In this document: piece by piece, positions 52,348 through 62,488 of the stretch
How positions within the stretch are numbered: position 1 is the stretch's first letter
How the letters are laid out: each line of letters opens with the position of its first letter
Source: Psychrobacter sp. PL19
GTDB taxonomy: Bacteria > Pseudomonadota > Gammaproteobacteria > Pseudomonadales > Moraxellaceae
Length of the DNA stretch: 64,000 nucleotides
Direction of reading: 5' to 3'
Assembly (NCBI RefSeq): GCF_017875835.1
Contig: NZ_JAGING010000001.1
Span: forward strand, 2,976,001-3,040,000
Notes under the pieces: generated by a model
What the model saw: only the letters and a program-made list of their open reading frames with translations
Database searches by the model: none
What the model was told of the DNA's origin: nothing
Made by a program: the position numbers and the translations under genes

Positions 52348-53562
52348 ATGAATACAAAATCTCAAGTGGTTCTGCCATCTAAAAAATCCACACAGCCATC
52401 AGTAGGCAGTAGTAAGGCGCAAGATAATATCACGGTCAATAACCTAACGAGCTTTGCGACGACAACCGAAGTAAAACAATGGATTAAAACTCAGGCACAA
52501 GCTTTAGGATTTGCTGATTGTGGTTTTTTGTCGGTGCACCATCCGTTATTTATTGCACAAATGGAACAGCTACAACGTTGGCTAGCTAAAGGTTATGAAG
52601 GCCAATTACAATTTATGCATAACAATCACGATCTACGTGCACATCCTGAACAGCTGGTAGAAGGGGCAAAAACCATCATCAGTGTCCGGATGGATTATCT
52701 GACCCAAGCGCCAACACCGCGAACGGTCGCCGATAATGCTCGGCCTAATCAGGGCATCATTGCCCGGTATGCCCGTGGGCGTGATTATCATAAAACCATG
52801 CGGGGTCGTCTAAAACAATTGGCACTAAAGATTGAAGGCATGCTGCCTGAGTGGCGGCATTTAGATATTGGCGCTGAGACCGAGTTTATTTTTCGACCGT
52901 TTAGCGACTCTGCTCCTATTTTTGAGCGTCCCATAGCCGATGCGGCTGGACTGGGTTGGACAGGTAAGCATACTTTATTGCTTAATAAGCAAGCTGGCTC
53001 GTTCTTTGTGCTGGGCGAGCTGTTTATGAGTCTCGAATTGCCTGATGATGAGCCCGTTGAGGCCCACTGTGGCAGTTGTAGCGCCTGTATCGATATCTGC
53101 CCTACCCAGGCAATTGTCGCGCCCTACGAGCTCAATGCATCGGCCTGTATCTCTTATTTGACTATCGAGCACAAAGGGTCAATTGACACTAAGTACCGCC
53201 GTGCCATTGGCAATCGTGTCTTCGGCTGCGATGATTGTCAGCTAGTCTGTCCGTGGAACCGCTATGCCCAATTAACGCCAGTAGATGACTTTACCCCCAG
53301 GCATAAACTTGATAACAGTAGCTTAGTTGAATTGTGGCAATGGCAGGAGACAGAGTTTTTGCGATACACGGAAGGCAGCCCGCTCAGGCGCACAGGCTAC
53401 GTTAACTTTTTACGCAATATCACTATTGGTTTGGGTAATGCTAATGCCAGTATAGATATCATCACGCAATTACAGTCTAAGTTGGGTGTTCACAGTGACA
53501 TGCTAGATGAGCATATTGAGTGGGCAATTAACGAACAGCGTCATAAACTATCGCTACTTTAG
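52348..53562 (+). CDS. queG: Epoxyqueuosine reductase
   Basis: A 404-residue cobalamin and Fe-S enzyme that makes the last step of queuosine in tRNA. The two 4Fe-4S motifs are CGSCSACIDICP and CDDCQLVCPWN, and the substrate and cobalamin region includes GRDYHKTMRGRL. The first 40 residues are a polar extension not found in most relatives. No ribosome site is obvious before the ATG. Confidence 0.95.
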   Translation: MNTKSQVVLPSKKSTQPSVGSSKAQDNITVNNLTSFATTTEVKQWIKTQAQALGFADCGFLSVHHPLFIAQMEQLQRWLAKGYEGQLQFMHNNHDLRAHPEQLVEGAKTIISVRMDYLTQAPTPRTVADNARPNQGIIARYARGRDYHKTMRGRLKQLALKIEGMLPEWRHLDIGAETEFIFRPFSDSAPIFERPIADAAGLGWTGKHTLLLNKQAGSFFVLGELFMSLELPDDEPVEAHCGSCSACIDICPTQAIVAPYELNASACISYLTIEHKGSIDTKYRRAIGNRVFGCDDCQLVCPWNRYAQLTPVDDFTPRHKLDNSSLVELWQWQETEFLRYTEGSPLRRTGYVNFLRNITIGLGNANASIDIITQLQSKLGVHSDMLDEHIEWAINEQRHKLSLL

Positions 53563-53596
53563 ATAGGATTTATATATTGATAAAAATATGGACAAT

Positions 53597-53632
53597 GAAA
53601 AACGCCTTTTAACAATTAAAAGGCGTTTTTTG
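53597..53632. terminator. Terminator after queG
   Basis: AAAACGCCTTTTAA / TTAAAAGGCGTTTT with a T-run beyond it on the plus strand. Confidence 0.9.
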
Positions 53633-53676
53633 TACTTGGTATTCTAGTCTAAGAAGGAATAGCCAACAAAACTATA

Positions 53677-53723
53677 GATTACAGATTACAGATTACAGAT
53701 TACAGATTACAGATTACAGATTA
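53677..53723. repeat. Heptanucleotide tandem repeat (GATTACA)x6.7
   Basis: Six perfect copies plus five bases of a seventh lie between the queG terminator and the stop of the BON-LysM gene. It is non-coding and has the same unit length and copy number as the array at 2479. Confidence 0.95.
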
Positions 53724-53728
53724 AAAAT

Positions 53729-54238
53729 CTATGGCTTAGGAATACGCAATACTTGACCGGGGTATATTTTATCTGGATCAGCAAGCATAGGCTTGTTGGC
53801 TTCAAATATCTTCAAATAATCGCTAGATGAGCCATAAACATCCCGGGCAATCTTGGACAAACTATCACCAGACTTGACCGTATACATCGTAGATTCAGGG
53901 GCATCTTCTTCAATGTCGATATTATCAATAACTTTTGCGACATTCTGTACGTTGCCGATAGCAATAATAGCCTTTTCGCGGTCAGCTTGAGTTTTAGCTG
54001 AGCCACTAATCTCTGCCGTATCTGTTGAACCGCTATATTTAACTTTTAAATTACTAATATTCAGATTTTGCTGCTGGATACGACGTAGAAGAAGGCTTGC
54101 TACCGACTGAGCAGAGGGCTCGCCACTGGCTGCTGGCGTGTTAGCATCAGCGTTAGTGTCTACTTTAGCATCATGCTGGTCATCATCACGGTTAAAAATC
54201 TTGTCACCAATGTCTTTTGCGAAGCTAAACATTCCCAT
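53729..54238 (-). CDS. BON and LysM domain protein (Kbp/YgaU-like)
   Basis: A 169-residue soluble protein. A BON domain spans roughly residues 45-110, and a LysM domain (YTVKSGDSLSKIARDVYGSS...IYPGQVLRIP) residues 118-167. E. coli Kbp has this layout and binds potassium ions. An acidic, Ala/Asp-rich stretch of about 30 residues follows the first helix. AAGGAG is seven bases before the ATG. No signal peptide is present. Confidence 0.9.
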   Translation of the reverse strand: MGMFSFAKDIGDKIFNRDDDQHDAKVDTNADANTPAASGEPSAQSVASLLLRRIQQQNLNISNLKVKYSGSTDTAEISGSAKTQADREKAIIAIGNVQNVAKVIDNIDIEEDAPESTMYTVKSGDSLSKIARDVYGSSSDYLKIFEANKPMLADPDKIYPGQVLRIPKP

Positions 54239-54470
54239 ATATAAACTCCTTGTTAAGTTGTTATTAATTATTAATCTTGTTATTTATATAAATGACAGTA
54301 ATGGATTATAGAAAACATTGTTGTTGTCACCGATTATGAGTGTAACAAAGGCCTTAGATTTGGATAGTTTTGCATCGTAAAAGTGTGTTGATTAATGTTA
54401 AATACACGTCACTTATGTAAGTAGTTTTTTGGATTTTTATATGATTATAAAATATTTAATTATATCCATA

Positions 54471-54503
54471 AAAAAACCGCCTACCTTTGCGGATAAGCGG
54501 TTC
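54471..54503 (-). terminator. acpP terminator
   Basis: AACCGC / GCGGTT stem with inner pairing and a run of T on the minus strand, 34 bases after the acpP stop. Confidence 0.8.
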
Positions 54504-54536
54504 AAAGAACGAACTATAATGGGTAACGGTGGTTAC

Positions 54537-54773
54537 TTATAGTTGAGCCTGTACGTAGTCAATTGCTTTTTGAACAGTGGTCAATTCTGCTGAATCTTCA
54601 TCAGGAATAGTAATGCCAAAATCACTTTCAAATGACATGACCAATTCAACTAGGTCCAATGAATCCGCACCTAGGTCTTCCATAAATGAAGCATCATTGT
54701 TGATGTCTTCAACATTCATGCCCAATTGTTCAGCTACTGCGGCTTTTACTCTTAACTCGGTATCATTACTCAT
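54537..54773 (-). CDS. acpP: Acyl carrier protein
   Basis: A 78-residue acidic protein that carries growing fatty acids. The 4'-phosphopantetheine serine is Ser38 in [10 protein letters not shown]. The ATG at 54773 has AAGGAG upstream; the longer frame to 54848 is not real. It lies 274 bases after fabG and probably has its own promoter as well as read-through. Confidence 0.97.
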   Translation of the reverse strand: MSNDTELRVKAAVAEQLGMNVEDINNDASFMEDLGADSLDLVELVMSFESDFGITIPDEDSAELTTVQKAIDYVQAQL

Positions 54774-55047
54774 GTAGATCTCTCCTTGTTCATCTATTAT
54801 TTTTGATAAATTGCTATAGCGCTGTTTTTCACGCCGACAGCATTTCATATAAGATGGTGATTATCAAATCAGCGTTGCCGATTCAGTACCCTATAACCTA
54901 CTGTACGTTCTTATCTAATGTCTGATTAAGACTTGCTATCATACAGGTCTTTGACACAAAAGTATCCGCTATTGTAGCACCATTTATTAGAGTTTACACT
55001 CGTTCACGCAAATTTTTATTATCAATGTGTAACGTCTATTTTTCAGA

Positions 55048-55776
55048 CTACATATACATGCCGCCATTGACTGGAATAACAGCTCCAGTGATATAGCTGG
55101 CCTCGTCACTTGCCAAAAACAGCACCGCAGCAGCGATGTCTTCTGGCTGGCCAAGACGGCTAATCGGTACAGCATCCAACATAGAATTGAGCAGGCGCTC
55201 GTCGAGCTCGTCAGTCATATCCGTTTCGATTAAGCCTGGAGCAACACAGTTGATGGTTACTTGCCGTGAACCAATTTCACGCGCAAGCGTACGACTGAAA
55301 CCTTCGACCCCAGCTTTGGTAGCGGCGTAGTTAGATTGTCCAGCGTTACCCATCTGCGCAACGACAGAGCTGATATTGATAATACGGCCACGGCGCGCTT
55401 TCATCATACCTCGAACAGCGCGTTTGCTCATTCGGTACACTGATGACAGGTTAGTATCAACCACATTGTCCCAGTCATCATCTTTCATGCGCATCAACAA
55501 GCCATCTTGAGTGATACCGGCATTGTTCACTAGTACTTGTACCGCACCATACACACTTTCAATCTCTTCGAACAACTTATCGATCTGCGCACTATCACGG
55601 ACATCTAACACTCGTCCAATGCCACCTGAATCATGCAAATAAGTGTCAATAAGTGCGGCACCTTTTTCTGTGGTTGCAGTACCAATAACAAAATGTCCTT
55701 CTTTAGCAAAGCGTTTGGCAACCGCTTTACCAATACCACGGCTTGCACCGGTAACTAAAGTAATCGTTCGGCTCAT
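55048..55776 (-). CDS. fabG: 3-oxoacyl-[acyl-carrier-protein] reductase
   Basis: A 242-residue short-chain dehydrogenase that reduces 3-oxoacyl-ACP with NADPH. It has the TGASRGIG cofactor motif (residues 9-16), NNAG near 84-87 and the catalytic triad Ser137, Tyr150 and Lys154. Its ATG overlaps the fabD stop by four bases (ATGA). Confidence 0.96.
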   Translation of the reverse strand: MSRTITLVTGASRGIGKAVAKRFAKEGHFVIGTATTEKGAALIDTYLHDSGGIGRVLDVRDSAQIDKLFEEIESVYGAVQVLVNNAGITQDGLLMRMKDDDWDNVVDTNLSSVYRMSKRAVRGMMKARRGRIINISSVVAQMGNAGQSNYAATKAGVEGFSRTLAREIGSRQVTINCVAPGLIETDMTDELDERLLNSMLDAVPISRLGQPEDIAAAVLFLASDEASYITGAVIPVNGGMYM

Positions 55777-56741
55777 ACTAAAATCTCCATAAGTTTATCT
55801 AGGCGAACAGGCTTGTCTACCGGATAACTGGCAATAGGCTGCGCTTGACGTTTGGCTAAATTGCTCAATACGTTGCCACTACCACATTCAATTAAGACAT
55901 TAATTTGTTTGTCCGCTAACTCCTGCATGGTCTGTGACCATAACACCGGCTCACTGAGCTGCTCAGTTAGGGCTTGCTTGATACCTTGAGCACTGGTCTC
56001 AACTCGAGCATTGCGATTTTGAATAACTGGAATATTGGCTTGGTTAAATGGTATTGCTGCTAAGGCTTCAGCTAACGCTCTGCTCGCCGGCTGCATCAAC
56101 GCACAATGTGACGGCACGCTAACTTTTAGAGCAATGGCTTTTTTGCCAGTGTTCTGCACTTTATCGATTACCGCGTTAACACCAGCAGCGTTACCCGATA
56201 CCACCACCTGTCCTGGACTATTAAAATTCGCCGCTCCGACGATGGCACCATCGACATGCTCAGTTGCCTGTTCGCATAGGGTTTCGACTCGATGATCTTC
56301 TAGTCCTAATACCGCTGCCATAGCCGTATCAATACCTTCGACTGCCTGTTTCATCAATTGGCCACGCTTATGTACCAGTCTTACCGCATCGGCAAAAGGA
56401 ATCACACCAGCGGCACAAAGAGCGCTATATTCGCCCAAAGAGTGACCGGCTAGATAACAAGGCGCTTTGTCCATTTTAGTTTGCAAAACACGCCAAATTG
56501 CGATGCTGGCCGTCAATAATGCCGGCTGAGTATACTGAGTTTGGTTGAGTCGGTTTTCATCTTGACAGATTGCCCACAAGTCTTCGCCCAGAGCGGCACT
56601 AGCTTCAGTAAAGGTGTCGTGAATTTGAGGATAAAATTCAGCCAGATCGGTAGTCATACCAACTACTTGCGAGCCCTGTCCAGGAAAAATGACTGCAATA
56701 CGAGAGGGCTGTTTTTTTGTCATATCTGGTGCGGATGCCAT
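55773..56741 (-). CDS. fabD: Malonyl-CoA-ACP transacylase
   Basis: About 322 residues. It loads malonate onto ACP. The nucleophile is Ser101 in GHSLGEYSAL, after the N-terminal FPGQGSQ; the catalytic histidine lies in VSVPSHCALM. The ATG at 56741 has AAGGA nine bases upstream; the frame opens two codons earlier at a TTG. It heads fabD-fabG-acpP. plsX and fabH, which often lie upstream of fabD, are absent here. Confidence 0.96.
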   Translation of the reverse strand: MASAPDMTKKQPSRIAVIFPGQGSQVVGMTTDLAEFYPQIHDTFTEASAALGEDLWAICQDENRLNQTQYTQPALLTASIAIWRVLQTKMDKAPCYLAGHSLGEYSALCAAGVIPFADAVRLVHKRGQLMKQAVEGIDTAMAAVLGLEDHRVETLCEQATEHVDGAIVGAANFNSPGQVVVSGNAAGVNAVIDKVQNTGKKAIALKVSVPSHCALMQPASRALAEALAAIPFNQANIPVIQNRNARVETSAQGIKQALTEQLSEPVLWSQTMQELADKQINVLIECGSGNVLSNLAKRQAQPIASYPVDKPVRLDKLMEILV

Positions 56742-57029
56742 AGACAATATTCCTTATATAATTGGAAATATCCCTAAAATAAATAAGGATGGTATTCTAA
56801 ATTAGAGGCTATTTGGGGAATTTATTCTAAAATAATGTTTTAACGAACCATCAATCATAGCTGATTGTTAGCAAACTATACACTGCTGAATACTATTATC
56901 ATAGCTACTGAGCAGGCTGACCTTGGGTAACAAAGCGCTACTTCTGCTGTAACTAAGTTTTGTGGCTATGGCACGCTGTATATAATTGCCATGCATCGTA
57001 AACAAAATGTTCAGCAGATAACGCATAAC

Positions 57030-57084
57030 AAAAAGCCAAGTTATCCAGCCACCTAATAGTTGATGGCGAAATAACTTGGCTTTT
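57030..57084 (-). terminator. rpmF terminator
   Basis: AAAAGCCAAGTTAT / ATAACTTGGCTTTT with an internal GCC/GGC pairing loop; the outer T-run on the minus strand follows. It separates yceD-rpmF from fabD. The rest of 56742-57184 shows no gene. Confidence 0.88.
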
Positions 57085-57184
57085 ATTAGCTCAATGTTTA
57101 TTGCTTAATAATAGTTGTACTTGAATATCGTAGCTACTACGGCCGCTATTGTATTCTTGCATCAACTATTATATAGCCAATAAC

Positions 57185-57367
57185 TTAAGCGTCTTGACTG
57201 ACTTTGAACAGCTGACGACCACGATAGAAACCATCTTTGGTCATATGATGACGCTGATGTTTTTCACCAGTGGTGGCATCTACGCTGAGTTCAGCGACAG
57301 TCATACGGTGATGTGAACGGCGCATGTCACGACGTGAACGGCTTTTGCGGCTTTTTTGAACGGCCAT
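57185..57367 (-). CDS. rpmF: 50S ribosomal protein L32
   Basis: A 60-residue basic protein, starting [20 protein letters not shown] as in other L32. The zinc-binding cysteines seen in some L32 are absent, so it is the C-minus form. It lies downstream of yceD, the usual pairing, but with a gap of 336 bases. Confidence 0.97.
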   Translation of the reverse strand: MAVQKSRKSRSRRDMRRSHHRMTVAELSVDATTGEKHQRHHMTKDGFYRGRQLFKVSQDA

Positions 57368-57703
57368 GATATAGCTCCTATACTTAAAGGGATAAGCTTG
57401 AAATTCAGCTTTAATCGATACTGACAGAGGCTATGTAATCACAACAACCTAAGTCTTAAGCATCATTAATAAAGGGTTTGCCACGTGCATTGAGAGGCTA
57501 ACTAAGTCTAAAATCTATGGATAATTCGCTCAGTTAGTTTCTGTCTACCAACGGCACGTTGCTAGAAAGCAATAAACGGGATATTATACGCATGTTTAAC
57601 CGATTAATAAAGCCCTGCCTTGCGCTGTTATGTATAAAAATACTAAAAGGCGAGACAGCTAGGTTAATGCAAGATAATTAAGCGCGGTGATTAAGGGTTT
57701 GGC
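57368..57703. other. Gap between yceD and rpmF
   Basis: 336 bases with no ORF. A TATAAT on the minus strand (57583-57588) might be the -10 of a separate rpmF promoter, but I see no matching -35. Confidence 0.4.
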
Positions 57704-58294
57704 TTATAGTTTACCTTTTAATGCAGCCAGTGCTGCAAAGGGGTTTTCTGTTTCCTCTTCAGGTATATCTCCCACTTGCTCAACAGCCATCTCACAGTCA
57801 TCATGCTTTGCTGCCATTGGAATTTTGAGCAGTATTTCATCTTCAACTAAATTCTTAAGTAGCAATAAACGCTCAGGTGTCTGATCGCTAATCACCTCAT
57901 TTAATAACAAGTAGTCTTGTTCCTCATTTACTATACGTACTTGGCTTTCATCATCTAATAACGCAATATCACAATCATCTGTGATATCAATTGCCACCGG
58001 TTGCAAACAGCGTTGACAGTTTAGCCATACCTCACCAGTCGTTTTAAAAGCAAGGTGCAAAACATTATTACGACGATATAACTTAGCGTCTATTTGTAAT
58101 TTTGGTTGCTCGTGCTCTGTGGTTAATTGCGCAGCCAGACGCGAAAAAGTCGTCGGCACTACTTCGCCTTGCCACTCAAAACCGCTATCAGCCCACTTAT
58201 CTAAAGAAATATGTTCAGGCATATCTACTAAGATAGACGCTTGAGTAGCACCGGTGTGAACTGCTGATGGTTTGTTCGCTGGAGTACTTGACAT
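57704..58294 (-). CDS. yceD: DUF177 family protein YceD
   Basis: About 196 residues. It has the conserved CxxC (LNCQRCLQP) and the C-terminal NPFAALAALK of the YceD/DUF177 family, which is linked to 23S rRNA accumulation and found next to rpmF. The ATG at 58294 has GAGG six bases upstream; a longer frame adds four residues. The extra N-terminal 20 residues are polar. Confidence 0.92.
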   Translation of the reverse strand: MSSTPANKPSAVHTGATQASILVDMPEHISLDKWADSGFEWQGEVVPTTFSRLAAQLTTEHEQPKLQIDAKLYRRNNVLHLAFKTTGEVWLNCQRCLQPVAIDITDDCDIALLDDESQVRIVNEEQDYLLLNEVISDQTPERLLLLKNLVEDEILLKIPMAAKHDDCEMAVEQVGDIPEEETENPFAALAALKGKL

Positions 58295-58474
58295 GCGCGG
58301 CCTCATTAGTCAAAAACGGTGTATAATATTGCCTGCCATACTAACCGAAAGCTCAAGACGACGCTAGCGCTAGTATGTTACGATTTTTGACATTTGACGC
58401 GATAATAGCTTAGCGGGCAAGGTCGAAAATACGTTTTTTACTATCTGACCCTTCATTCGGCTAATTATTTACTT

Positions 58475-59236
58475 ATGATCTCTCACACCGCCAATCCTGA
58501 TTTTTCCACCTTGTTAAACACTGTTGACGCCGAGGTCTTATTGCAACATTTGGTAGCGTTAGAAAATGAGATAGCAGACGCTAATGGCCCAATACAAACT
58601 CACATAGATGAGCATTTGAGCTATCTGGCACGGCAATCGCTGTGCAATATTGAGGCGCTCGATAGAAAAGAAAATAGTGATGCTAGTATTGGTACTAGTG
58701 TTAGTGATGATACGGGTATTCTAAATAGCTATGACGAACAGTTAGCTACTAGCAGCTTAATGACCCTGTTTGATAGGCTGTTTGCTAGCCAACAAGTAAA
58801 ATTAGTTCGCAGTGGTAGTGAGCCTGAGTATATTCCTGCTGATAACACCAATCCTGCGCGTATTGAATTTGCTCATGGTTTTTTTGCTAGTGCTTTGCAT
58901 GAAGTTAGTCACTGGTGTATTGCCGGCGAAAGGCGTAGGCAACTGCCAGACTTTGGCTATTGGTATGCACCAGATGGACGCTCAGCAGCACAACAGCACG
59001 CATTTGAGTGCCTAGAAATAAAGCCCCAGGCCTTAGAGTGTTTATTTACTCTTGCCTGTAGACGGCCTTTTCAAGTCTCACAAGACAACCTGTTTGCCGA
59101 TTTTGATACTAGCGCTAGCACCTTTACTGCTGATGTTTATCGACAGGCTGCCCAATATCTTGCCGCACCAAAAAACCTACCTCGTGATGCGAAAACATTA
59201 CTGCGAGCATTATTAACGATCTGTATTATCAAATAG
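58475..59236 (+). CDS. epmC: Elongation factor P hydroxylase
   Basis: A 253-residue protein. The C-terminal 160 residues match EpmC (YfcM), which hydroxylates the beta-lysylated lysine of EF-P: EFAHGFFASALHEVSHWC holds the metal-binding HEVSH (142-146), then DFGYWYAPDGRS and KPQALECLF. Compared with the 182-residue E. coli protein there is an N-terminal extension of about 85 residues, polar and of no known fold. This implies that EpmA and EpmB are encoded elsewhere. No strong ribosome site is seen. Confidence 0.92.
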   Translation: MISHTANPDFSTLLNTVDAEVLLQHLVALENEIADANGPIQTHIDEHLSYLARQSLCNIEALDRKENSDASIGTSVSDDTGILNSYDEQLATSSLMTLFDRLFASQQVKLVRSGSEPEYIPADNTNPARIEFAHGFFASALHEVSHWCIAGERRRQLPDFGYWYAPDGRSAAQQHAFECLEIKPQALECLFTLACRRPFQVSQDNLFADFDTSASTFTADVYRQAAQYLAAPKNLPRDAKTLLRALLTICIIK

Positions 59237-59561
59237 CTTAAATTACTAACCGCGCTTTGCGTTATCTATTGTATTAGATATCAGCTGTTTTATTTGCCCG
59301 CTACCTACCAGACATGCTATCAAACAAGCTGTTAAACAAGTACCTACAACTGGTAACGCCTTACCTCTATAATCCATATTTGCTTTGGTACTATACTAAT
59401 GATGTAACTGATATAATTTGTCTAAACGTAAGAGAAGACAATACATACTTACATCAGACGCACCGAATCAATAGTGACGTCCAATTAATCAGCATATTAA
59501 TAATCATAACGACACAAAGCCAAAACTATAAGACCTGTAATATTATTAAATAGGAGCTCTC
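59237..59561. other. Intergenic region between epmC and yciO
   Basis: 325 AT-rich bases with no terminator that I can identify. An ORF at 59314-59553 has no ribosome site or familiar sequence and is probably spurious. Confidence 0.45.
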
Positions 59562-60182
59562 ATGCAAATATTCTATATTCATCCTGACAACCCACAACCA
59601 CGCCTGATTGAGCAAGCTGCTGACTTACTACGCGCTGATCAATTGCTGATCTACCCTACTGATACCAGCTATGCTTTTGGTTGCCGACTAGGGGCTAAAG
59701 ATGCACTTGATAAGCTTAAGCAAATTCGCGAGCTCGACGATAAGCATCAATTTACTCTACTGTGCCGTGATTTAAGTGAGATTGCCACTTATGCGGCAGT
59801 AGATAATGTGCAATTTAAGCAACTTAAGGCTCATACGCCAGCGCCGATTACTTTTATTTTAAACGCCACTAAAGATGTACCTAAAAAACTGGCGCATGCT
59901 AAGAAAAAAACAATTGGTATTCGTGTTCCTAGCAATCCTATCGCTCAAGCATTGCTAACAGCAATGGGTGAGCCCATCTTGACCAGTTCATTAATATTAC
60001 CTACCCATGACCATGTTTTGGATGATCCTTTCGATATCGAGGACTTATTAGGCAATCAGATAGACGGCCTAATCAACGCTGGTATAAAAACGACTAAGCT
60101 CACTACCATCGTAGATATGACCAGCGGCCAACCTGAAATCATTAGACAAGGTGCCGCCGACGTCAGCTCGCTATTATTATGA
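59562..60182 (+). CDS. yciO: YciO, Sua5/YrdC family protein
   Basis: A 206-residue protein of the YrdC fold. It begins MQIFYIHPDNPQPRLI like YciO and has the nucleotide-binding segment YPTDTSYAFGCRLGAKDAL, then TPAPITFIL and KTIGIRVPSNPIAQAL. YciO is a paralogue of TsaC/Sua5, which makes threonylcarbamoyl-AMP for tRNA; its own role is less clear. AGGAG lies before the ATG. Confidence 0.92.
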   Translation: MQIFYIHPDNPQPRLIEQAADLLRADQLLIYPTDTSYAFGCRLGAKDALDKLKQIRELDDKHQFTLLCRDLSEIATYAAVDNVQFKQLKAHTPAPITFILNATKDVPKKLAHAKKKTIGIRVPSNPIAQALLTAMGEPILTSSLILPTHDHVLDDPFDIEDLLGNQIDGLINAGIKTTKLTTIVDMTSGQPEIIRQGAADVSSLLL

Positions 60183-60240
60183 ATAAGCGGTGGTTATAAG
60201 AAATAAATAAGCGCTAATAAACATTTAAAAATATCAACGC

Positions 60241-60273
60241 AAAAAAAAGCCCCATATTATTGGGGCTTTTTTA
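60241..60273. terminator. Terminator between yciO and rplQ
   Basis: AAAAAAGCCCCA / TGGGGCTTTTTT, a perfect short hairpin with A and T runs on both sides, serving convergent yciO and the alpha operon. Confidence 0.9.
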
Positions 60274-60298
60274 TAAAATATACAGATAGCGTATAGAT

Positions 60299-60664
60299 TT
60301 AGTCGCGATCAACTAATTCTACATAGGCCATTGGTGCATTGTCACCATCACGATTACCGCATTTTACGATACGCAGATAACCACCTGGACGCGTTTGGTA
60401 ACGAGGACCTAACGTGCCAAATAGTTTGCCTACCATAGCTTTGCTACGCATACGGCTGAATGCTAGACGACGATTAGCGACGCTATCGTCTTTTGCCATA
60501 GTGATTAATGGCTCAGCAACGCGGCGTAATTCTTTAGCTTTTGGTAATGTTGTTTTAATCAGTTCATGCTCAAATAACGAGTTGGTCATGTTCTGGAACA
60601 TTGCTTTGCGATGACTGCCGGTACGACCCAGCTTGACTCCACTCTTACGATGGCGCATGGTCAA
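60299..60664 (-). CDS. rplQ: 50S ribosomal protein L17
   Basis: A 121-residue protein, starting [20 protein letters not shown] after the first two residues, so the ATG at 60658 is the likely true start by family length. It is the last gene of the alpha operon. Confidence 0.97.
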   Translation of the reverse strand: MTMRHRKSGVKLGRTGSHRKAMFQNMTNSLFEHELIKTTLPKAKELRRVAEPLITMAKDDSVANRRLAFSRMRSKAMVGKLFGTLGPRYQTRPGGYLRIVKCGNRDGDNAPMAYVELVDRD

Positions 60665-60677
60665 ATATCCTTAAAGT

Positions 60678-61685
60678 TTAACGGCTACGATAAGAGAAAC
60701 GATCATCAACACGTAAGTCAGCGGGTGGCCAGTTATCTAGGCGCATACCGAGCTCTAAATCTTTAGACGCTAGTACGTCTTTGATTTCCGTTAATGATTT
60801 CTTACCAAGATTTGGGGTTTTAAGTAGTTCAGTCTCTGAACGCTGGACCAAATCACCGATATAGTAAATGTTTTCAGCTTTCAAGCAGTTGGCTGAGCGA
60901 ACCGTTAGTTCAAGGTCGTCCACAGGGCGTAATAGCACTGGATCAACCTCTTCTTTTTCTTTCACAGGCTCAGGCGCTTCTTCAGCTTCTAAGTCAACAA
61001 AGATAGAAATCTGTTGTTGCAAGATAGTTGCTGCTTTACGAATTGCTTCTTCTGGATCAATAGTGCCATTAGTTTCAAGCTCGACGATAAGACGGTCAAG
61101 ATCGGTACGTTGTTCTACACGTGCGTTCTCAACCTGATAAGCGACTCGCAGCACTGGGCTAAAGCTTGCATCAAGCTTTAAACGACCAATTGCTTTGGTA
61201 TCGCCATCTTCACGGCGCTGATTTGCTGGCTCATATCCACGACCCATGACTACGCGCAGACGCATCTTAAGATGACCACGGTCGCTTAATGTACCCAATA
61301 CCAATTCTGGATTGATAATATCGACATTATGCGGCAGGGCAATATCTGCAGCAGTAATGGTGCCTGGACCTTGTTTATCCAAGGTCAAAAATACTTCATT
61401 TTGGTCATGAAGAGTAATGGCCAAGCCTTTTAAGTTCAAAAGCAGGTCAAGTACGTCTTCTTGCAAGCCTTCAAGCGTTGAGTATTCATGGTCAACACCA
61501 TCAATCTCAGCTTCAATGACAGCAGCGCCAGGTAATGAAGATAACAAGATACGACGTAAGGCATTCCCTAGGGTATGCCCAAAGCCGCGTTCTAACGGTT
61601 CGAGCGTGACTTTCGCAATCGTTTCATTAACCGTGTCCACGTTAATGGCATTCGGCGTTAGAAACTCAGTTGCATTTAGCATCAT
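60678..61685 (-). CDS. rpoA: DNA-directed RNA polymerase subunit alpha
   Basis: A 335-residue protein. The N-terminal dimerisation domain contains [24 protein letters not shown] flexible linker follows ([15 protein letters not shown]), then the C-terminal domain with [19 protein letters not shown] and [16 protein letters not shown] that contacts UP elements and activators. GAGGTG lies before the start. Confidence 0.98.
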   Translation of the reverse strand: MMLNATEFLTPNAINVDTVNETIAKVTLEPLERGFGHTLGNALRRILLSSLPGAAVIEAEIDGVDHEYSTLEGLQEDVLDLLLNLKGLAITLHDQNEVFLTLDKQGPGTITAADIALPHNVDIINPELVLGTLSDRGHLKMRLRVVMGRGYEPANQRREDGDTKAIGRLKLDASFSPVLRVAYQVENARVEQRTDLDRLIVELETNGTIDPEEAIRKAATILQQQISIFVDLEAEEAPEPVKEKEEVDPVLLRPVDDLELTVRSANCLKAENIYYIGDLVQRSETELLKTPNLGKKSLTEIKDVLASKDLELGMRLDNWPPADLRVDDRFSYRSR

Positions 61686-61798
61686 GATGTCACCTCGATT
61701 TATTTAACTGGTTTAATTAACGTTACTTATGTTTACTGGAATTATTTACTGACATCAACATTCATTGATGTCAGTATTAACATCAGTCGCAACGTCAG

Positions 61799-62440
61799 TT
61801 ATTTAGAGTATAGCTCAACGATCAAGCTTTCGTTGATTTCAGCAGGTAGATCAATACGATCAGGCGCTTTTTTGAACGTGCCTTGTAATTTGCTGTGATC
61901 AACATCTAGCCATTCTGGGATACCACGTTGGGTAGCCAGTTCAATCGCGTTTTTAATACGCAATTGTTCGCGAGATTTCTCTTGGATAGCGATGACATCA
62001 CCATCTTGCAGCTGAATTGAAGGAATGTTCACACGAACAAACTCATCACGACCGGCTTTTTTTACCATCACTGTGCGATGGCTGACTAGCTGACGTGCTT
62101 CGGCGCGAGTTGAGCCAAAGCCCATGCGATAAACCACATTATCTAGACGACTTTCTAGCATGGCTAACAAGTTTTCACCAGTAGCACCGCGCTTACGAGC
62201 CGCTTCTTTATAATAGTTTGCAAACTGACGCTCTAACACACCATAGATACGTTTAACTTTTTGTTTTTCACGTAACTGTAATGCATATTCCGAGGTTTTA
62301 TTACGGCTGACGCCGTGTTGACCAGGCGGACGGCCAGCTTTTTTCGTTTTCACATCGTAAGGTTTAACGCCAGACTTAAGACCTAAGTCTGTCCCTTCAC
62401 GACGTGATAATTTAAGTTTTGGTCCAATATAGCGGGCCAT
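61799..62440 (-). CDS. rpsD: 30S ribosomal protein S4
   Basis: About 213 residues with the S4 RNA-binding fold ([25 protein letters not shown]). I chose the ATG at 62440 ([10 protein letters not shown]): AGGAG lies at good distance and the family starts here; the frame extends two codons. In E. coli S4 binds the alpha-operon leader to repress translation. Confidence 0.97.
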   Translation of the reverse strand: MARYIGPKLKLSRREGTDLGLKSGVKPYDVKTKKAGRPPGQHGVSRNKTSEYALQLREKQKVKRIYGVLERQFANYYKEAARKRGATGENLLAMLESRLDNVVYRMGFGSTRAEARQLVSHRTVMVKKAGRDEFVRVNIPSIQLQDGDVIAIQEKSREQLRIKNAIELATQRGIPEWLDVDHSKLQGTFKKAPDRIDLPAEINESLIVELYSK

Positions 62441-62488
62441 ATTCATGTCTCCTGTAAGCTTTTTTAATAAAAAGCTTCGTCTTTAATA

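Noticed and set aside
59314..59553. 79-codon ORF between epmC and yciO
   Set aside because: Low-complexity AT-rich translation, no ribosome site.
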